Source: Riptortus pedestris
Taxonomy: Eukaryota > Arthropoda > Insecta > Hemiptera > Alydidae
Direction of reading: 5' to 3'
Assembly: GCA_019009955.1 (NCBI GenBank)
Contig: CM032229.1
Span: 143,181,501-143,245,500 of the forward strand
DNA: 64,000 nucleotides
The notes under the pieces were generated by a model, which searched no databases, had not been told where the DNA came from, and saw nothing but the letters and a program-made list of their open reading frames with translations. A program made the position numbers and the translations under genes. The first letter of the stretch is position 1. Every line of letters starts with the position of its first letter. Below, piece after piece: positions 1 to 11,723 of the stretch.

Positions 1-24
1 TGTCCGATACAATGAGGTCCGCTC

Positions 25-107
<83 letters not shown>

Positions 108-544
108 TGTTAAAGATATAGCGCTCGCAATTTTTGTTAGATCTATACAAAAATCTAGATTTAAACGTTTTATACAAAAAGGCAGATCAAGTTCGTTAAT
201 GGCTGAAATCGTACCAGTGGGAGGGGGGGGGTTTAGAGGAAGGGATTTCGAAAATTCAAAATATCTCCGTTACCATACGTCGGATCAAAAAATTGTATAG
301 AACCAATCTTATTGTAAATTAAATTTACTATAAATATTGTTTTATACATTTATTCTCTATCTTGAATATTAACCGAGATATTTGTATGTTTAGTAAATCT
401 GGGCGGCTAACGGACGGGTGACTTTCCCGCCAAAAGCTAGTTCGGCCCTTTGCCGAAACTGTTCGGCTCTCGTATGGAGATTTCTATATTGTATAACTTC
501 AAGTGGGAAATCTGCTTAGTTCACGCAGCCCCTGCGTGACGGAC
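1..544 (+). mobile_element. GTCCGTC-family (HINE-like) element, 5' end cut by window edge
   Basis: The copy enters at the left edge just before its internal (TA)n(GT)n tract. It shows the family's ordered landmarks: the TTTTTGTT..GATC segment, GTTAATGGCTGAAATCG, a G run, GAAAATTCAAAATATCTCCGT, AACCGAGATATTTG, and the 3' end GGGAAATCTGCTTA, CGCAGCCCCTGCG and GTGACGGAC followed by T's. No coding capacity is visible. Assignment rests on more than 20 related copies in this window; the class (Helitron/Helentron-derived) is inference. Confidence 0.85.
31..106. repeat. (TA)n(GT)n microsatellite inside the element
   Basis: About 23 TA units run directly into about 15 GT units. The tract occupies the same internal position as the TA tracts of most other family copies. 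Confidence 0.97.
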
Positions 545-961
545 TTTTTATTATTATTCCTTTTTCTTTTCTTTTACATTTCGTGGTGGCTCAGGTTATT
601 TATTATTATTTATTTGAGATGCCGCTACAATGGCGATGTATAATTTTACAAAATTAAATAAATATTAAAATTTTTACAGAGATAAATTTTACAAATGTAC
701 AAAATAAATAGAACCATGCCGCTACAATGGCGATTCATCTTTTAACATGTTAGAATATAATTTTACAAAATTAAAGTTTTACAAATGTACAAAACAAATA
801 GAATGGGCAAAACTAAATATAAAGTGTTAGTACATTTACAACATGAGGGGAAAAAACAAAACAAAGAGAAACTAAAAATAGTTAAACTGGAAGGAGGCAA
901 AACTTATATTCTACGTGCACTGCTTGCTATATATAACTTTCATAATGGTAAATAATAGCTT

Positions 962-1640
962 TTATATTTCATCAAATAATCCATTATTTCTTAAATACTT
1001 AAAAACATCATCTATAAATTGGCTACTGCCGGCTAGTAGTTCGCATAAATTTGTGTGCCATGGGTACGTTTTTACTTTTGTGCAGTCAGTTAGTATGTGT
1101 TTTACAGTCAGCGTTCTATTGCAGTAGCGACATATAGGTTTATCTTCCCTGCTCATTAGATATGAATGCGTTAGTCTTGTGTGTCCTGTGCGTAGGCGCG
1201 AAAGTACAATTTCTTCTCTTCTAGAGAGTCTATTGCTTGAAATCCAGTTGAGCGTGTCTGATTTGGTTTCTGTACGTTTACTGTCAGTGTTATACTATAA
1301 ATTATTCCAGTCATTAATTATGAGTTTTGTTATTTGAGAGATAGCGTCCTGGTGAGGAATGTCCAAAAAGTCTATTTGTTCAAATTCAGTTGAATGTTTG
1401 GCTGCTTTGTCTACTATATTACTTTGAGATATGCCCACATGGCCGGGTAACCAATAAATAGTAATGTGTTTTCTTAGTTTATGAATGTTGTTAAAAATTT
1501 CAATAATAAGGGGATTGGTGGAGTATATGTCTTCAAGTTACTTTTTTGAACTTAATGAGTCTGTACAAATGACTATGTCTCTTTTAGTATTTGTTACTCA
1601 GGTTAGCCAGTTGAGTTAAGGCTTGGTTTTTATATCACTA
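962..1640 (-). pseudogene. Non-LTR retrotransposon ORF2 3' remnant (RNase H and C-terminal zinc knuckle)
   Basis: Reading the minus strand gives, in order, an RNase H-like segment (VICTDSLSS, then IYWLPGHVGISQSN and VDKAAKHS), the sequence LRTGHTRLTHSYL, and a CRYC...HILTDC knuckle, ending in a stop at 962. This order is typical of Jockey/I-type LINE ORF2 C-termini. In-frame stops after SSKK and after DWNNL show it is dead. The reverse transcriptase and upstream parts are missing. The next ~400 bases (545-961) are probably its 3' UTR; they carry a direct duplication of GCCGCTACAATGGCGA at 621 and 718. Confidence 0.85.
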
Positions 1641-1744
1641 GATAAAGCTAGAGTAGTGACTTCGATAACCATTTACTAATAGAGTAGTAACCCGCCCTTT
1701 TTAGCCTTCGTATCACAAAGTGGTCGCTAATAAATAACGACAAC

Positions 1745-2400
1745 AACAACGTTTCGTGAATATAAAATGAAATGTGGTTGAAAAATTAATATAGCGTGAA
1801 AGATAAATTTGTATTCATTTATTTTATTTCATTTAAATAGCTTCACGACATCGGCCATAGTGCCAATTTAAATTGGAAAAAGAATTGAAGCAAATCTTGC
1901 GTACTACTACATAAAGATCTTCACGCAGATTCCGCCTAAACTAAGCAGATTTTCCACGCTATAGAGCGATAAGCTGATGCTATCACCTTACGTTCCTTTC
2001 TGCTTTCATAAGAGTTTGTTAAAAGCTTTTGAAACTTAAACAAGACATATGTTTACTGAAAATTAATTTAAATAAAAAAAAAACTGTGATAGATACAACA
2101 GGTGGTGGCGAAAAAATAATTAAAAAAAAATAATAAAATAATTATAATTTTATTGGTAATTATTTGTAAAGTTTGGTGAATATAAAATGAAATATAAACT
2201 GTAATGAATAATAAATACAACATGAAAGATAAATTTGTTTTCATTTATTTATTATTATTCATTGGCTCAACATCGGAAAAAAATGTTATTCACAAAATGT
2301 TACAACTGAATCAAATCCAGTGAACTATTAAGCATAACTAGGCAGATTTTAAACGTGATAGAATGTGGCGCTAATGATATCACACGTTAAATTCGTAGTA
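1745..2400. repeat. Two diverged direct copies of an unclassified repeat
   Basis: Segments 1752-1990 and 2172-2400 share, in the same order, GTGAATATAAAATGAAAT, GTGAAAGATAAATTTGT or ATGAAAGATAAATTTGT, TTCATTTATT, CATCGG, and a CTAA/CTAGGCAGATTTT motif. The last motif resembles the 5' block of the GTCCGTC family (ACTAAGCAGATTTCCC), so these may be very old relatives. No coding potential is visible. Confidence 0.55.
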
Positions 2401-2639
2401 TCTCCATCAGTAAGAAGTGTACTTTAAGAGCCTTAACCGATACTGACATTGAAAAAGAATGAATTCTTTTGCCTAAGCTAATTGCAATCAAACTAACGCA
2501 CAACAATTATTAAATATATACGTACAACCCACGTAAAAATATACTTTGGTATCAAAAATATAAATATATGCCAAAACGGATAACGACTCTGGAAATAAGA
2601 AATCATTCACTTTCGTCTATTAACGCTGTAATATATTGA

Positions 2640-2790
2640 TTTTAAGCATAATAATCAAAAAAATAAATGAATAATAAATTATAAATAAATAAATAATAAA
2701 TAAATGAATAAATAAATAAATAAAATAAATACATAAAATTAATTAATAAATTTATAAATAAATTAATAAATAAATAAATTAAATAGGTAG
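2640..2790. repeat. (AAAT)n-type simple repeat
   Basis: A low-complexity run of AAATAAAT, AATAAATG and ATTAATAAATT units. Confidence 0.9.
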
Positions 2791-5700
2791 ACGTCTTATG
2801 TTTCAAATATTTAACAAATTTCCATTACTTAGATAATTTAACTAAGTACTTTTTATTAAGCTTATTTTGATTTGAATTTTTAATTCAGTCCCTATCAAAT
2901 TACTACAGGAGTGGTCATTTTTTAAATTTTAATTGTGTTAATTTTTTTTAGTAATTTTTCCGCTAATTTATAAGATAAATTAGGCAGTTGTTTACATAAA
3001 AGAAGGAATATCCTAAAGGATTCTCACGTTGGAGTATGTACAGATGGTAAAGGAGCTTGGTTGGTTGGGTAGGTTACAAATAGAAAATAAAGTCAGAAGA
3101 AATAAAGATGTGAAGAAATTACAAATATGGGACAAATAATTAATTATAAAAATCTTTGAATTAATCTGTGTCTTCAGGCTGAGAAGGCATATATCTTTTT
3201 GTGCTTTACTGGAACATTCTAAAATCTGATCATGAGGACATTTCACGGAGAGAATAGAAAAGCTGACATTTAAAACATTGAAATATTGATTATTTTTTTT
3301 AGTTGGCTTAAATTTTGTTATTAATATTTGATTAAAAGTTTCACTTTTAAAATAATTACAGAATTAACGTAAGCAGCGTAACCATAAATTCAATGGATAA
3401 ATTAATTAAATCTCTTAGTAGAACGAAACAAATTTATATGAAACCTCAATACGTAATTTTATTTAAAATTAAATGGCAATTTGATTTAATAAGCCAATTA
3501 ATTCCAGTTGATTTAACTTTAATGCGCTTCAATAAATATCCGCATAAAATTATTCTACCTTTTACTTTTAAATCATTGTCCCAGTATCTCTTTTGCCTCA
3601 ACAATTATAATATATAATCTCTGACCGTTTAAAAAACAAACAGCGATACAAACTCCCCGACAATAAAATGGATAATAAAAATTGAACAGCCTCCATTTGA
3701 ACTTTTTCCCCATTTAGATGGCCAAAAGCCCGGAGGTCGGCGTTTCAATTTAACACTGAATATATCCGGGTTAGCAACTCATTAAAGTCAATTCCGTCAA
3801 AGTTAATTATACGAGCAATGCTGAAGTGGGCTGACACTGACAGGAAATGCAAGAATTAAAATATTATAAGGCATTCACTGTGAAAGTACAGTTTTATCAT
3901 TATTAAGTATCAGTTTACTTATTAAAAACTATTGCCTATTCCATATTCACTGTATATTGTTGTTGAAGTGAAAATGAATTGTTAACCTTCAGGAATTTTT
4001 CATGATTTTGTTAAACTTTTTTTTTTGTTGGGTCATTGCATGGCAACTGATCAGTTAGCAGCCGTGTCAGAATTTCTTTATTTTTAGCAAATATTTTTTA
4101 CATATTTTATATTCTTGACTAATCTCGAATTGGGCAGATACGAATCGATCATTTTCTTGATGCCCGTTTCGGTGGGGATCATTAACGAAATCCCATTCCT
4201 CAAAAGGGGAAACAAACCTCCTTTTTTTTTTAAATCGTTGTTTTATGGTCTCTAATCAAATACCACACATAAAGAATACACCTGGTTGATGACTGGCTCA
4301 TATTTGTTATTATGTACGTAAAACTAAAAATCAGATATCAGTACTTTAATATATCATAACAAAATAATAAAAATTTTGATATACTTAATTCCATTGTGTC
4401 AGTGAGATACAACGAAGTTACAATGTTCCACACTCCTCGCTCTGATCACACCCCTCACTGTACTCCAAGAGACTCAACAACCACCGTTCTCAAGAAAAGA
4501 ACAGACTGTCAAGATACATTTAACACCTGACGTGATCTCACGCGAGTAATTTCATCTATCATTCCATTCTCTATTTCTCATTCAAATAAGAAGCCATTGT
4601 AAGCATGGCCTGAAATTTAAGAAGTACCTAAAATATTTTTTGATACAGTTATTTCAGGCTTGAGGTGATTGAAAAGGAGTGGGAATTAAATGAAGGTTAA
4701 ATGCAAAAAAGTGCAAATAACTAGCTTAATATTCAAGTTAGAAGAAATTCAGGATTTACAGAATATTATTTTTTTAATATAATAAACCCCACTCGTCCTA
4801 TTCGGTCGTAAAAAAAAAGTACCAAGTATTGTAATTAACAAATAACAATGTACACTTCCAGTGAATACTTTCATTTCGTCGTACTATCAGCGGGCTTTAA
4901 ATTGAAGAAATATGTATAACCTTACCATTAACTTTAGCTAAGGCTCAATAACAGCGACTGAACTCAATTACTCATGAATGTGGGAAGGAAGAGTTCTTCT
5001 TGAATGCAAAATCTTTCACAACTTTAGCTTCAAGAGCCGTCTAAGACGGGTTTTTACTGTGACTAGTCTTAGCCACTGAATGCAAAGTTTCCCGTGTGTT
5101 CTGAAGATGGTGCAGTTGAAATTGAAAGCGCTTAGTAGTAGTTGAACTATGAGTTCGTAAAGGATTTGCCGTTCTCATTTAACAAGTATATACAGTACGT
5201 CACTTCCAAGAGCAATACTGTAAAAAAAAAAAAGTCGATGTGGCCTGCATGGTAGTTGGATGTTGGAGAAGTAACTGAATTAAAATTTTATGCAACACGA
5301 AATGTGTCAATAAATTTTATTAAATATTGAAAGACTTAAAGAACATAAATAGACTTGTTATTGATCAAGTAGTACAACGACTAAAGGCTAATTGAAATAG
5401 TAAACAATATTTATTAACTAAACCAATGATGAACAGTTATTTAATGAGAATAAATAATTAATATAATGAGTAATTTACTTGTTTAAAAAATATACAATTT
5501 ATAACCTTGGAATCGAGAAACAATTAGGTAAAAGCACTTAGTTTAAATAGTGTGTAACTATTGTATTATACATATACTCTTATTAGAAATTTGGTTAAAC
5601 GTGTATGTTAATGGGTTTTATGTTAAAGTTGTTGACTATGTTCGGCCCCATGTTTATGACGAAGGCCAGACGACTCATTTGTGTAATTAGACGTCTGAAT

Positions 5701-6925
5701 ACAATGAAACCTTCCCGAAAAAAAAGGTTATTATTAAAAGGAACTTTTCCTTATTTGAATACGGGGAGAGCGAGCAATCAGACAAGAGAGTGTACAATTT
5801 TCTACTCATTAATATGAGATTTAAACCAATTGTAATTGAATGCAATTAGATATTTGGGCGGTGTGTCTGAGGGGAGTGGGGATAGGTCGTTAGAAGCAGT
5901 TATTAAAAAGACGTTAGCTGGCTTTAACATTGAGTAATCCGGCTGCTGGTTGGTCGGAACACCGGTAGCCTAATGCTCTCTTCACGTGGTCCTAACCAAT
6001 AATTCGGCTAGCAGTCTCTCTACAGTCTTTACCATCTTGTTCAACTTGTGTTCAGCTGTCATGTCCTTATCAACACCTTATCAACTTCAAAATGTACACC
6101 GACAAGGAGCCAGTGTACTGGTAACGACGAGGATGCTACAAATATATCCGACCTGAGAACCTCATGACTTCGTTGTACTCCGAATAAATTAAATAACCAT
6201 TTTTCTTTTTGCTTTAAGGTTATAAAAAAATCTTGAGGTCTCACAACTCAACTTGTCAATTGTTGACAAATTACCACATTGGTTAAGTATTATAATAATA
6301 GGTTTTTATTCTCCTGCTATGTTAGTTTTATATTGAATTAGGAGAATATTTTTTTCAGTAATTTAAATGCCCAGAAGGACGACACTTTTTCTTAAAAACA
6401 ATAGCGTTAGTGAAACCTGAAGAACTGTTTTTATTGCCTTAAATACTTTTTTGGTAAGTGATATATGATATCTCCGTTGAAATGTAATGATTAGAAAAAT
6501 GTAATTCCGATTTACAGACCTTTTCTTTTAGGTACTGAGAAGCTTGAATTATTTTTTATTTTATTTCGGACCTCTCTAGACCCCCCTTTTCTCTTGCAGT
6601 GTTGATTTTGAGCAAACGAAGCGATGAAAAAATGTCATCATTTTAAGGTTAAATGTTTTTGAGTAAACCCAGATAGATTATGCCAGAAATGCCAACATTA
6701 TGTCAAAATAGGTTACGTCAAAGCCGATAATTCCAATAAAATCGTACATTTTCGCGATTACAATACATGATTTCGTCAATGAAGTAAAAATAAAATTAAT
6801 TCAGTGTATTCGTGTTACAATGAAATATTACAGAACGAAAATTGAAGAATATTACATTTTTAATAAAATTTATTATACATTTTCTTGCCTGACTGTCTGT
6901 CTATAACGAATATATTTAAAATATA
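2791..6925. other. AT-rich non-coding span without a recognisable gene
   Basis: Open frames here are short, AT-driven and match no family I recognise. No clear mobile element landmark is visible. The interval 3640-3870 is less AT-biased and of high complexity, and could be conserved non-coding DNA. Nothing else can be supported. Confidence 0.5.
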
Positions 6926-6929
6926 CGAT

Positions 6930-7150
6930 TTTACTCTCGTGTTCCCATGAAAACCATTCTTTGTATTTAAGCATGAAATAAGACGCTTCGTGGCATATTT
7001 TCTTATTCTAATAGGATGTGAATAAAAGGTTTACTGAGGGGTAAAAAACCCAAATAGTACAAATATCTCGGTTAATATCACAGTTCGAGCAAAAATTGTA
7101 GAAAAATGAATGTATAACTAGATAAAATGAAACAGAGATATTTCGAGTTT
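6930..7150 (-). mobile_element. GTCCGTC-family internal fragment
   Basis: Contains the minus-sense landmarks TTTAAGC-TGAAATAAGACG, GGTTTACTGAGG, AAATATCTCGGTTAATAT and GAGATATTTCGAG in family order, without either terminus. Confidence 0.6.
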
Positions 7151-8843
7151 TTTTATTGTCTCTACAAAATCAAACGGGAAAGTCGAGGGCTGTTCCATTG
7201 AACAAAACGTTTTGGGTATTTCCGTTCGCCATTCTGGTAGGGGAACATGAACCTACTATTATTGAAATATACAAATTGTTATCTACTCATTTCCAGGATA
7301 GAATGAAAATACCAGTTCCTTCCAATTTAGGCATTCTTCAACCGGGAACGTGTCTTATCTAAAGGCTTTTGCAGATTTAATAAAGCCCAATATGGATTTT
7401 CTGTTATTCTCTTGTCCTGGGAATAATGGAAGGCATTCATGATAAGTATTTTGTATTTTATTCTGGTAACCCATATTTAGGTGTGGAATCTTTTCTTGGT
7501 TATGTGCCTTTTTTTGTGCCTTGTGTATGAGTACAAATTTGTTGATAATCTATCCACATGATACATTTTAGTTCTTCGGAGATTTGTGACATTATATTCT
7601 CTTTAGCTATTACGAACAATGTTCAGCTTGGTAAACTCCCTTTGGGGACTCCATTTTCTTGATCCTTTGAGTTTATGTAGTCGATGCGATTTCAACCTTC
7701 ATCCTGAATGCTGTAATCGGTAGAATATTCCTATCAGTATGAGAAGTAATTCGAGCCTTTACCAGCCAACTTTAATATGGATATATCTTGGTATGTTATA
7801 TGAGAAGAATTTACCTAATAGAAAAAAAGGAGTTGAATTAATTCATTAGATGTTATTGGATCATGTCCAGAAACGCATTAAGCAATTTAGAAATCGTTAA
7901 TTATATGTCATTAGTAGTTCTAACCTTTAGTTTTGAGTATTTCCTTTTAAATTCTCGTTCAGAAGAATTCGTGTCGGAGTAGTTATTATCGGGAGCCAAT
8001 TATCGTTCGATTTCGAAATGACAAATATAATTGATCTTTAAACGAAATTCAATGACCGCCGGTGAGTTTCTCAGAATACCAAAAAATAAATTACTACCTT
8101 TATAAATAATTATCGCGAGAAATTGTGTATTTTTTCCCCGTTCAAAAACTGTTTTTTTTTCTTTTTTCTTCTCTCGACGAAATTCGTTTAGTAAATGTTT
8201 GAAATGAAGGAGAATAATATTGGCATGGCCGTGGAAGAGGAGTAACGATCCGGGGTGTGTGCGTGTCCTTTCTTTTTATATCAGCAAATTAACATAAAGA
8301 AATGATAATGGAGCCAGAATTACAGGTATTTGACGGGTCATTCCTTTAATACACACCTCACCGCCTTCTCTCGCCCTCAGTACAACATCTCCATACAACT
8401 CTTCTTTGTTATTTTTTTCTTCTCATTATTAAATATTGACTGTTGTTCAAAATAATTTCTGGTGTGTGTGTGGTGTGTGTGTGTGTGTACTATTGGTTCG
8501 GCAAATATGCACATAACAAAAGTTGTGTATTTAGTTATTTAGAGAAATTTGCTCGACACTTCTTTTCAATATGAACTACAAGGTACCTCACCTGAAAAAA
8601 TTAATTCAAATGTATGTCAATATTTTATCCTTAATAATGCAAATCTATGCATAATGTATAAGAGACGTGAAATATGACAATATGCAGGACATTGAAGACT
8701 TACATAAAAAAATAATTTTATTATTAACAAATGCCAACAACGGGTATTAACCCTAAACACTGCAACGGGTAAATGTCAAAATATTGTGCAAAGTAAAGCT
8801 TTGCCAAAAATATACCATCACTATTCAGTCTCAAACTGAGCTA

Positions 8844-8845
<2 letters not shown>
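7151..8845. other. Non-coding span with a short (GT)n tract
   Basis: No supported gene. A (GT)n tract lies at 8461-8488. The 8180-8400 interval (GGCATGGCCGTGGAAGAGG, then GGAGCCAGAATTACAGG) is more complex and less AT-rich than its surroundings, but I cannot assign it. Confidence 0.5.

Positions 8846-8901
<56 letters not shown>
8846..8901. repeat. (TA)n microsatellite
   Basis: A run of about 28 TA units, just upstream of the hammerhead-bearing inverted repeat. Confidence 0.97.
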
Positions 8902-8903
<2 letters not shown>

Positions 8904-9022
8904 CATGTTTCCACATTGTTAGACATTTAATAAGGTTGTTTTTACGAATGTGGTTTCACCTTTGAATAATTATTTATATTTGAGAAAAAATGTCCACACT
9001 TCCTCAGTAACAATTTATTAAA

Positions 9023-9072
9023 GCGACACAGCGCTTTCGATGCACACGCATCATCATCACTTAGAAGTGTCG
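9023..9072 (-). ncRNA. Degenerate type I hammerhead ribozyme motif
   Basis: The reverse strand reads GTGATGA, a stem II of TGATGC/GCATC, GAAA, then the palindrome GCGC as stem III and TG. The first core base (C of CUGANGA) is G, and the cleavage triplet ends in G. It is therefore probably inactive. Confidence 0.5.
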
Positions 9073-9106
9073 ACCTTAGGGCTGTCAGGTCAATATCCAG
9101 GACTTT

Positions 9107-9148
9107 CGGGCACTGATGGTGATGCACTGCATCGAAAGCGCTCTGTCG
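9107..9148 (+). ncRNA. Hammerhead ribozyme motif, core altered
   Basis: Reads GGCA (stem I), CTGATGG, stem II GATGC/GCATC, GAAA, palindromic stem III GCGC, TC at the cleavage position, then TGTC, which pairs with GGCA. The core should be CUGANGA; here the last A is G, so activity is doubtful. Confidence 0.55.
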
Positions 9149-9261
9149 CTTGAATAAATTGTTACAGTGGAAGTGAGGCCATTTTCCCTCTACCCGAAAT
9201 TGAATTCACTTCCACCGGACTGAATACCAACTTAGAATTATATATTTATTCACCGGTTAAA

Positions 9262-9870
9262 TTATTTATATCATTTTAAATCAAAATTGAATAGATGCTG
9301 GTAATGAATTACAGAGCAGAATCATTATCTAGATAGTTGGAATATAGAGTTCTTTAGATTAGAGTAGACAGATACAAATGTGTTTTACTGTTGAGTAATT
9401 ATTTATTTATTCTAAAGTCAAATTATTCGGAGAATTTAAAATCATAATTGAATAGATGCTGGTAATGAACTACAAAGCAGAATCATTATCTAGATAGTTG
9501 GAATATAGAGTTCTTTAGATTAGAGTAGACAGATAAAAATGTGTTTTACTGTAGAGTAATTATTTATTTATTCTACAGTCAAATTATTCGGAGAATTTAA
9601 AATCATAATTGAATAGATGCTAGTAATGAACTACAAAGCCGAAGCATTATCACAATAGTTGGAATAGATAGTTCTTTAGATTAGAGTAGACAGATACAAA
9701 TGTGTTTTACTGTAGAGTAATTATTTATTTATGCTACAATCAAATTATTCGGAGGATTTAAAATCATGATTGAATAGATGCTGGTATTAAATTACAGAGC
9801 AGAAGCATTATCACAGTAGTTGGAATATAGAGTTCTATAGATTAGAGAGTAGATAGATTATATAGAGACT
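9262..9870. repeat. 161-bp tandem repeat, about four units
   Basis: The phrase TTGAATAGATGCT starts at 9287, 9448, 9609 and 9770, exactly 161 bases apart each time. Each unit also contains GAATCATTATCTAGATAGTTG (or a variant), GGAATATAGAGTTCTTTAG, GTGTTTTACTGT and TCAAATTATTCGGA. Units differ by a few percent. The first unit is partial. No ORF runs through. The structure is satellite-like. Confidence 0.93.
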
Positions 9871-10209
9871 CCTAATAGATTTTAACATAGCAGATAAGTC
9901 CGGTGAACAACCTGTAGATATGTCGGATGGTTTCCCAGACTCTTAAGTTCGCTTGGCATTCATAGCCATTTGTCAATCAGAGCTCCTGAATATGTTTATC
10001 CGCTACATGTTATATGTTTTTCAAATGGGCTGTCGTCACAAACATACCCCCAGGGCTCAATAATATATGCCGTCCAATACGGGACTGTATAAACCCCTGA
10101 TTAACTGACCAAAGGCGGGCCCAGTTAAACGAGTCAGTTAGATCTACTCTAGATAGGGTATTTTCTTATGCCACTCAACAAGGGGAATTGCTGTAAATTT
10201 TCTTCTTTA
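9871..10209. other. Unassigned non-coding span
   Basis: Less AT-rich than its surroundings, without a recognisable element or gene. Confidence 0.5.
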
Positions 10210-10550
10210 TAGCAGATTTCCAATTAGGCTGATCAGGTTTTACTTATGTGCGCAATTTAAGGAAAATGTCTTCAAATGTCAATCAATCCTACCTCGGATA
10301 TGTTGAAAAATGTCCGTCACGCAGGGGCTGCGTAAACTAAGCAGATTTCCCACGTGAAGTTCAACAAGAGATAAACCCACCTCCTTTTATACTTAAGACC
10401 ACCGTGAACTAACACAAATGAGAATAAGAAATCTTTCAGTTATTTTACATTTTGATTCTGTCAGAATTTTGTTTGATCGTTGCCAATCACGATATTTAAG
10501 CCTTTCATATAAATCTGAAGATTGAGTTCGTTGATGGTAGGAATCTGGTA
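10210..10550. mobile_element. GTCCGTC-family composite: + copy interrupted by a - copy fragment
   Basis: A + copy starts with TAGCAGATTTCC at 10210 and reads to about 10311. A minus-sense 5' end (GTCCGTCACGCAGGGGCTGC) begins at 10312 and runs about 140 bases. The + sequence then resumes near 10455 with TTTTGTTTGATCGTTGCCAA and continues to GTTCGTTGATGG. The inserted fragment lies about where the (TA)n tract normally sits. Confidence 0.75.
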
Positions 10551-10769
10551 ATTGGAGACAGTCAAAATGAAAAAAAATAAAGTCAACTGTTACTTTGACT
10601 AGGATCGAAAAATGTTATTTAACTAATGTTGATAATCATTTAATTTCTATAATTTTGTTTTTCTTATTTAAGCATTAAGTGGCTTAACCACCACTTATGG
10701 TCAAGAGATTTCCATTTTCCAGTAATTTCACGCCCAACTTAAATCTGCAGATGAAGTTTCATTGACTCA

Positions 10770-11236
10770 TTCATATTAATATTAAGGGGGAGGGTGGCAT
10801 ATTCCACTCATCAAGCATGTTCCGTCCTCTGCAGTAGCTGCCCTGGCCCGAGTAGGCTCCCAGTCTCGCCGGAGATGTCGGCTCAATAGGGGTCAGTTCC
10901 TCTAAAACTCCTAGTTAATCTGTTATATATTTCTTTTAATATTTATTTAGTAACGTTTTATTTAAGTTTGGCCTTGCATTTTTACATTTATATATTTGTT
11001 TGTTTTTAAATTTTTAATATTTTGACTACTTTTTGTTGACTTTTAAATTTATTTATTTATATATTACATGTTTTTTCAAAGTGTAAATGTTGTGTCACAG
11101 AACACTGAAGATGAGATTGTTTGCCCCGAAAGTACTCTTCTTTTAATAAATTATGCATTAAGAGTAGAGGTGTTTTTGACCTTTTTATCCTTCCGTTGAT
11201 GATTGACCCTCACCAGCCAGTCATCGCAAATCCCGA
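10770..11236 (+). mobile_element. Penelope-like element 3' terminal fragment
   Basis: Matches the 3' ends of the PLE copies at 29-33 kb in order: TATTAATATTAAGGGGGAGG, CCGTCCTCTGCAGTAG, CTCGCCGGAGATGTCGG, TTTTGTTGACTTTTA, the hammerhead region, and CCTTCCGTTGATGATTGA. The hammerhead has decayed: the core reads CTGAAGA, stem II no longer pairs, but CCCCGAAAGTAC remains (11104-11141). The coding part is absent. Confidence 0.85.
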
Positions 11237-11359
11237 ATACCGAAGTTTGTTTATTTCGGTCCAGTCTATTGTGTCTAATAAAATTGTTGAATCCCACTAT
11301 AACTTTTAGTGACAATGATAGTTTTATGACAACAGTGTATACAACAAAATTTACTTTGA

Positions 11360-11723
11360 GTAACAGAATAAACAACTTTTATTATGTGCATCTTTGCCAA
11401 AATCAATAGTAAATGAAATATTGCAATTTTTCATTTCTGACCCCCTTATAACCCTCCCCTGTTCGACTCTGAGAACATTTGTACAGTCCATAGTCCAAGT
11501 TGGAATAATAGTAATATATGTACCAAGTTTCGTAATTTTCGGTTCAGTATTTTGGGCGTGAATAGGTAACAAACAAACAAACAGACACCAAACCCACTAA
11601 TTGCCGATATCATTTCTATGGCTTGTGAAAAGAAAAATTATGGTAGAATTTTCAGAAAAAATAAATATACAGACAGACGTTACAATTTTATATGTATAGA
11701 TAGACAGATAGATAGATAGATTT
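11360..11723. repeat. Probable interspersed repeat tail ending in a GATA-type microsatellite
   Basis: The string ACCAAGTTTCGTAATTTTCG, then GGTTCAGTATTTTGGGCGTG, then AACAAACAAACAAACAGACA, followed by an AT-rich end, is the kind of tail I associate with widespread invertebrate interspersed repeats. I cannot name the family. It ends in GATAGATAGATAGAT-type repeats at about 11697-11722. Confidence 0.35.

Larger units (their letters stand above)
8945..9225. mobile_element. Short inverted-repeat element with two degenerate hammerhead motifs
   Basis: Two inverted arms, about 8990-9047 and 9126-9172, share CACTTCC, TAACAATTTATT, AAGCGACA and GCGCTTTCGATGCA. Each arm carries a hammerhead-like core pointing away from the centre. 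The arrangement matches the other three inverted hammerhead elements here. It directly precedes a 161-bp tandem array. Outer limits are approximate and I see no target duplication. Confidence 0.6.
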
